Below are positions 62,501-64,000 of a DNA stretch of 64,000 nucleotides, piece after piece. The position numbers and the translations under genes were made by a program. This stretch comes from G963662605 sp963667005 (GTDB lineage Bacteria > Bacteroidota > Ignavibacteria > Ignavibacteriales > Ignavibacteriaceae). The notes beneath the pieces are model-generated. The model had not been told where the DNA came from. It made no database searches and was given only the letters and a program-made list of their open reading frames with translations. The DNA lies in the NCBI GenBank assembly GCA_963667005.1, contig OY762937.1:3782001-3846000 (forward strand), read 5' to 3'. Numbering within the stretch: the stretch's first letter is position 1; each line of letters starts with the position of its first letter.

Positions 62501-63791
62501 GTCCGTCAATGATCTTTTCAAGAATTTCCCAAATGATCGGGTCTTTTCTCTCAACTACCTTCTTTGCGCTCTTAACGGTTTTGTTATGGCCTCTTTCAAT
62601 AAGCTTGCGGATAATGAAAGGCTTGAATAATTCAACAGCCATATCTTTCGGAAGACCGCACTGGTGCAGTTTCAATTCAGGTCCTACGACGATAACCGAA
62701 CGGCCGGAATAGTCAACACGTTTACCAAGCAGGTTCTGACGGAAACGTCCTTGTTTACCTTTGAGCATGTCGCTCAATGATTTCAACGGACGGTTATTGT
62801 CGCTGCGTACTGCGCTTCCTCTTCTTGAGTTATCGAAGAGAGCGTCAACTGATTCCTGAAGCATTCTTTTTTCGTTACGTAAGATGACTTCAGGAGCTTT
62901 AATATCAATTAATCTACGGAGACGATTGTTACGGATGATTACTCTGCGGTACAAGTCGTTCAAATCGCTGGTAGCGAATCTTCCGCCTTCGAGAGGAACC
63001 AACGGACGAAGTTCAGGTGGAATAACCGGGATGTAACTTAACACCATCCACTCAGGTTTATTCATCGCCTTACCTTCTTTTTCTCTGAACGCTTCAATTA
63101 CTTTAAGGCGTTTGAGAATGTCGTCTTTTTTCTGCTGTGAAGTTTCAACTTTATTCTGCTCATGTAAAGCAGTAAACAAGTTTTCAATTTCAGTATTCTT
63201 CAGCAGTTCTTTAATAGCGTCGCCGCCGATCTTAGCATAGAATTTATTCGGATCGGTATCAGGTAATTTTTCATTGCCTGCCGGGAGTGAATTCAAGATT
63301 TCGAAATACTGTTCTTCAGTAATCAAATCTTTTCTATTCAATCCTGTCGGACCCGGATTCAATACTACATAAGATTCGTAATAAATAATTCTTTCCAATT
63401 CTTTCGAACTGAAACCGAGAAGGTTTCCGATCTTTGAAGGAAGCGATTTAAAGAACCAGATATGAACAACCGGAACTGCAAGGGCGATATGACCCATGCG
63501 CTCGCGGCGAACGCTCTTCTGAGTTACTTCAACACCGCATCTATCGCAGATGATACCTTTGTAACGGATTCTCTTGTACTTACCGCAATAGCATTCCCAG
63601 TCGCGTGTCGGACCAAAGATTTTTTCGCAGAACAAGCCGTCTTTTTCAGGTCTGAAAGAACGGTAATTTATAGTTTCAGGTTTTGTTACTTCACCATGTG
63701 AGCGTGATAAAATATCATCAGGGCTCGCCAGGGTGATTGAAAGTTGGGAAATATCTTTTAATGAGCTTTCCGGACTTCTACTTATTAACAT
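59544..63791 (-). CDS. rpoC: RNA polymerase beta' subunit
   Basis: 1415 residues. Zinc-binding CYCGKYKRIRYKGIICDRCG near residue 70, catalytic NADFDGDQ with the three Mg-binding aspartates (~470), bridge/trigger region QSIGEPGTQLTLRTFHFGG, and a second Cys cluster CESKHGVCAKCYGRNL. An acidic, Ala/Glu-rich tail ends the protein. The ATG follows GAGGAG by six bases; rpoB lies just upstream. Confidence 0.98.
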   Translation of the reverse strand: MLISRSPESSLKDISQLSITLASPDDILSRSHGEVTKPETINYRSFRPEKDGLFCEKIFGPTRDWECYCGKYKRIRYKGIICDRCGVEVTQKSVRRERMGHIALAVPVVHIWFFKSLPSKIGNLLGFSSKELERIIYYESYVVLNPGPTGLNRKDLITEEQYFEILNSLPAGNEKLPDTDPNKFYAKIGGDAIKELLKNTEIENLFTALHEQNKVETSQQKKDDILKRLKVIEAFREKEGKAMNKPEWMVLSYIPVIPPELRPLVPLEGGRFATSDLNDLYRRVIIRNNRLRRLIDIKAPEVILRNEKRMLQESVDALFDNSRRGSAVRSDNNRPLKSLSDMLKGKQGRFRQNLLGKRVDYSGRSVIVVGPELKLHQCGLPKDMAVELFKPFIIRKLIERGHNKTVKSAKKVVERKDPIIWEILEKIIDGHPVMLNRAPTLHRLGIQAFQPVLIDEKAIRLHPMVCTAFNADFDGDQMAVHIPLSHEAQLEAHLLMLSSHNILSPQHGNPIVIPTQDIVLGAYYLTKKRDGDVGEGMTFSNADEVIMAYNSRVVGLHARIKYKYHGEFIETTTGRVIFNQIVPDEMGFYNQLLVKKSFGGFIGQMFMKLGNKVTAKFLDDLKDIGFRYATAGGLSISFSDLLIPEEKANLIKSANSKVENVLEQHEMGIITDNERYNIIIDTWTHTTNDVAVALMKKLKSADGGFNPIFMMVDSGARGSQEQVRQLAGMRGLMMKPQKTLSGQAGEIIENPIIANFKEGLSVLEYFISTHGARKGLADTALKTADAGYLTRRLVDVAQDVIISEIDCGTILGVNVTAIKDVEEERESLAERITGRVTQDAIYDPRTDDLILDAGEMITEDAAKAIEEANIDSVNIRTVLTCESKHGVCAKCYGRNLANGKLVEVGEAVGVIAAQSIGEPGTQLTLRTFHFGGTSSRIATQSQVETNIEGYVKFHRVNYVERKNGPVVEKIVTGRRGVLEVYDDHESLLKKYNVPYGAQVLVSEGQKVSKKQPLYYHDPYNDVILADINGKAKFVDLIENVTMQQLTDEQTGHAQKVVIEPKDKTLTPSIVIESEDGNVKTFSIPSKAYLAVEEGEIVAAGTILAKISKQTTKTRDITGGLPRVTELFEARSPQDPAIVADIEGIVKFGARKKGYREILVTALDNSDEKKYNVPLGKHVLVQDGDEIPVGEKITDGPINPHDILRIKGPNAVQEYLVNEIQDVYRLQGVKINDKHIEVIVKQMLQKVRVVTPGDSKFLEEDIIDKSEFVEENERVMDSVVITEKGDSRFKEHQILPKSKVREAAADLKRKSKKALDYRAAEPATFDRILLGITSAALSTESFISAASFQETTKVLTNAAIAAKIDTLRGLKENVVMGRLIPAGTGLRKYSHIQLAGIEEPAAEENAAPVVETESAS

Positions 63792-63827
63792 AAAAAACTC
63801 CTCAATTCTTTTATCAAATGTTTAACG

Positions 63828-64000
63828 TTAGTCTATCTTTATATCGAGTCCTAAACCTTGGAGCTCTTTAACTAATACGTTAAACGCTTCAGGAACGTTC
63901 GGCTCCTGAACATTTTGACCTTTAACGATCGCTTCATATACCTTAGCACGGCCAGGCACGTCATCGCTCTTCACAGTCAGAATTTCCTGGAGGATATGAG
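63828..64000 (-). CDS. rpoB: RNA polymerase beta subunit, C-terminal end (partial at window edge)
   Basis: 57 residues before a TAA at 63828, reading HILQEILTVKSDDVPGRAKVY, then EAIVKGQNVQEPNVPEAFNV and LVKELQGLGLDIKID. This is the conserved C-terminus of RpoB that contacts beta'. The 5' part lies beyond the right edge. It is 36 bases upstream of rpoC. Confidence 0.95.
   Translation of the reverse strand, partial: HILQEILTVKSDDVPGRAKVYEAIVKGQNVQEPNVPEAFNVLVKELQGLGLDIKID

Noticed and set aside
1..64000. CRISPR arrays, transposase genes, rRNA genes, riboswitches, prophage
   Set aside because: No regularly spaced direct repeats, no transposase or integrase motifs, no rRNA sequence and no recognisable riboswitch core were seen.

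Overview
The window looks like chromosome of a member of the Ignavibacteria/Chlorobi side of the Bacteroidota. The evidence is a C-terminal T9SS-type sorting domain (gene at 13422-15578), a complete Bacteroidota-type bat (aerotolerance) operon, a short group-1 sigma factor, promoter-like TTTG-N18/19-TAnnTTTG elements, and an rpoBC-str-S10-spc-alpha order with map and infA but no adk after secY. Unlike many Bacteroidia, most genes here have clear GGAGG-like ribosome binding sites, and many use TTG or GTG starts. Lineage is inferred from these features only; no 16S gene is present.

Layout. 1-3292 (+): xanthine dehydrogenase, with an FeS/FAD subunit cut by the left edge and the molybdopterin subunit. 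3369-8348 (-): secreted esterase, then an envelope cluster (kdsC, outer-membrane protein, rfbB, SLBB export protein). 8831-12441 (+): dCMP deaminase, mnmA, hslV, hslU. 12773-19016: thioredoxin-like protein, T9SS cargo, UMF1 transporter, nusB, YdcF-like protein and a small secreted Cys/Lys-rich protein. 19043-27282 (-): moxR, DUF58, BatD/DUF4381-like, batA, batB, batC, batD, batE, preceded by efp. 28189-34277: accessory stretch with a truncated lipoprotein, a decayed duplicate of the start of an AlaX-like gene, a GT39-type transferase, the intact AlaX-like gene, a frameshifted SpoIID gene and a GT4 glycosyltransferase. 34278-39587 (-): GAF/degenerate-GGDEF protein, deoB, two tandem EutN/CcmL microcompartment vertex proteins, rpoD and an NlpC/P60 lipoprotein. 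39667-64000 (-): engB and then, in transcription order from the right edge, rpoB(partial)-rpoC-rpsL-rpsG-fusA-tuf-S10-spc-alpha ending at rplQ with a strong terminator; a tRNA-Gln gene lies inside this operon between rplR and rpsE.

Most notable points: (i) two BMC vertex genes beside phosphopentomutase and joined by a 4-base overlap to the housekeeping sigma factor gene, which suggests a sugar-phosphate/nucleoside microcompartment whose shell and core genes are elsewhere; (ii) tRNA-Gln(UUG) embedded in the ribosomal-protein operon; (iii) a SpoIID gene with a single-base frameshift in a G run that detaches its conserved C-terminus; (iv) EF-P with Asn at the normally modified loop tip; (v) a direct duplication scar around the GT39 gene; (vi) a secreted protein with Cys at nearly every fourth residue; (vii) several palindromic intergenic repeats.
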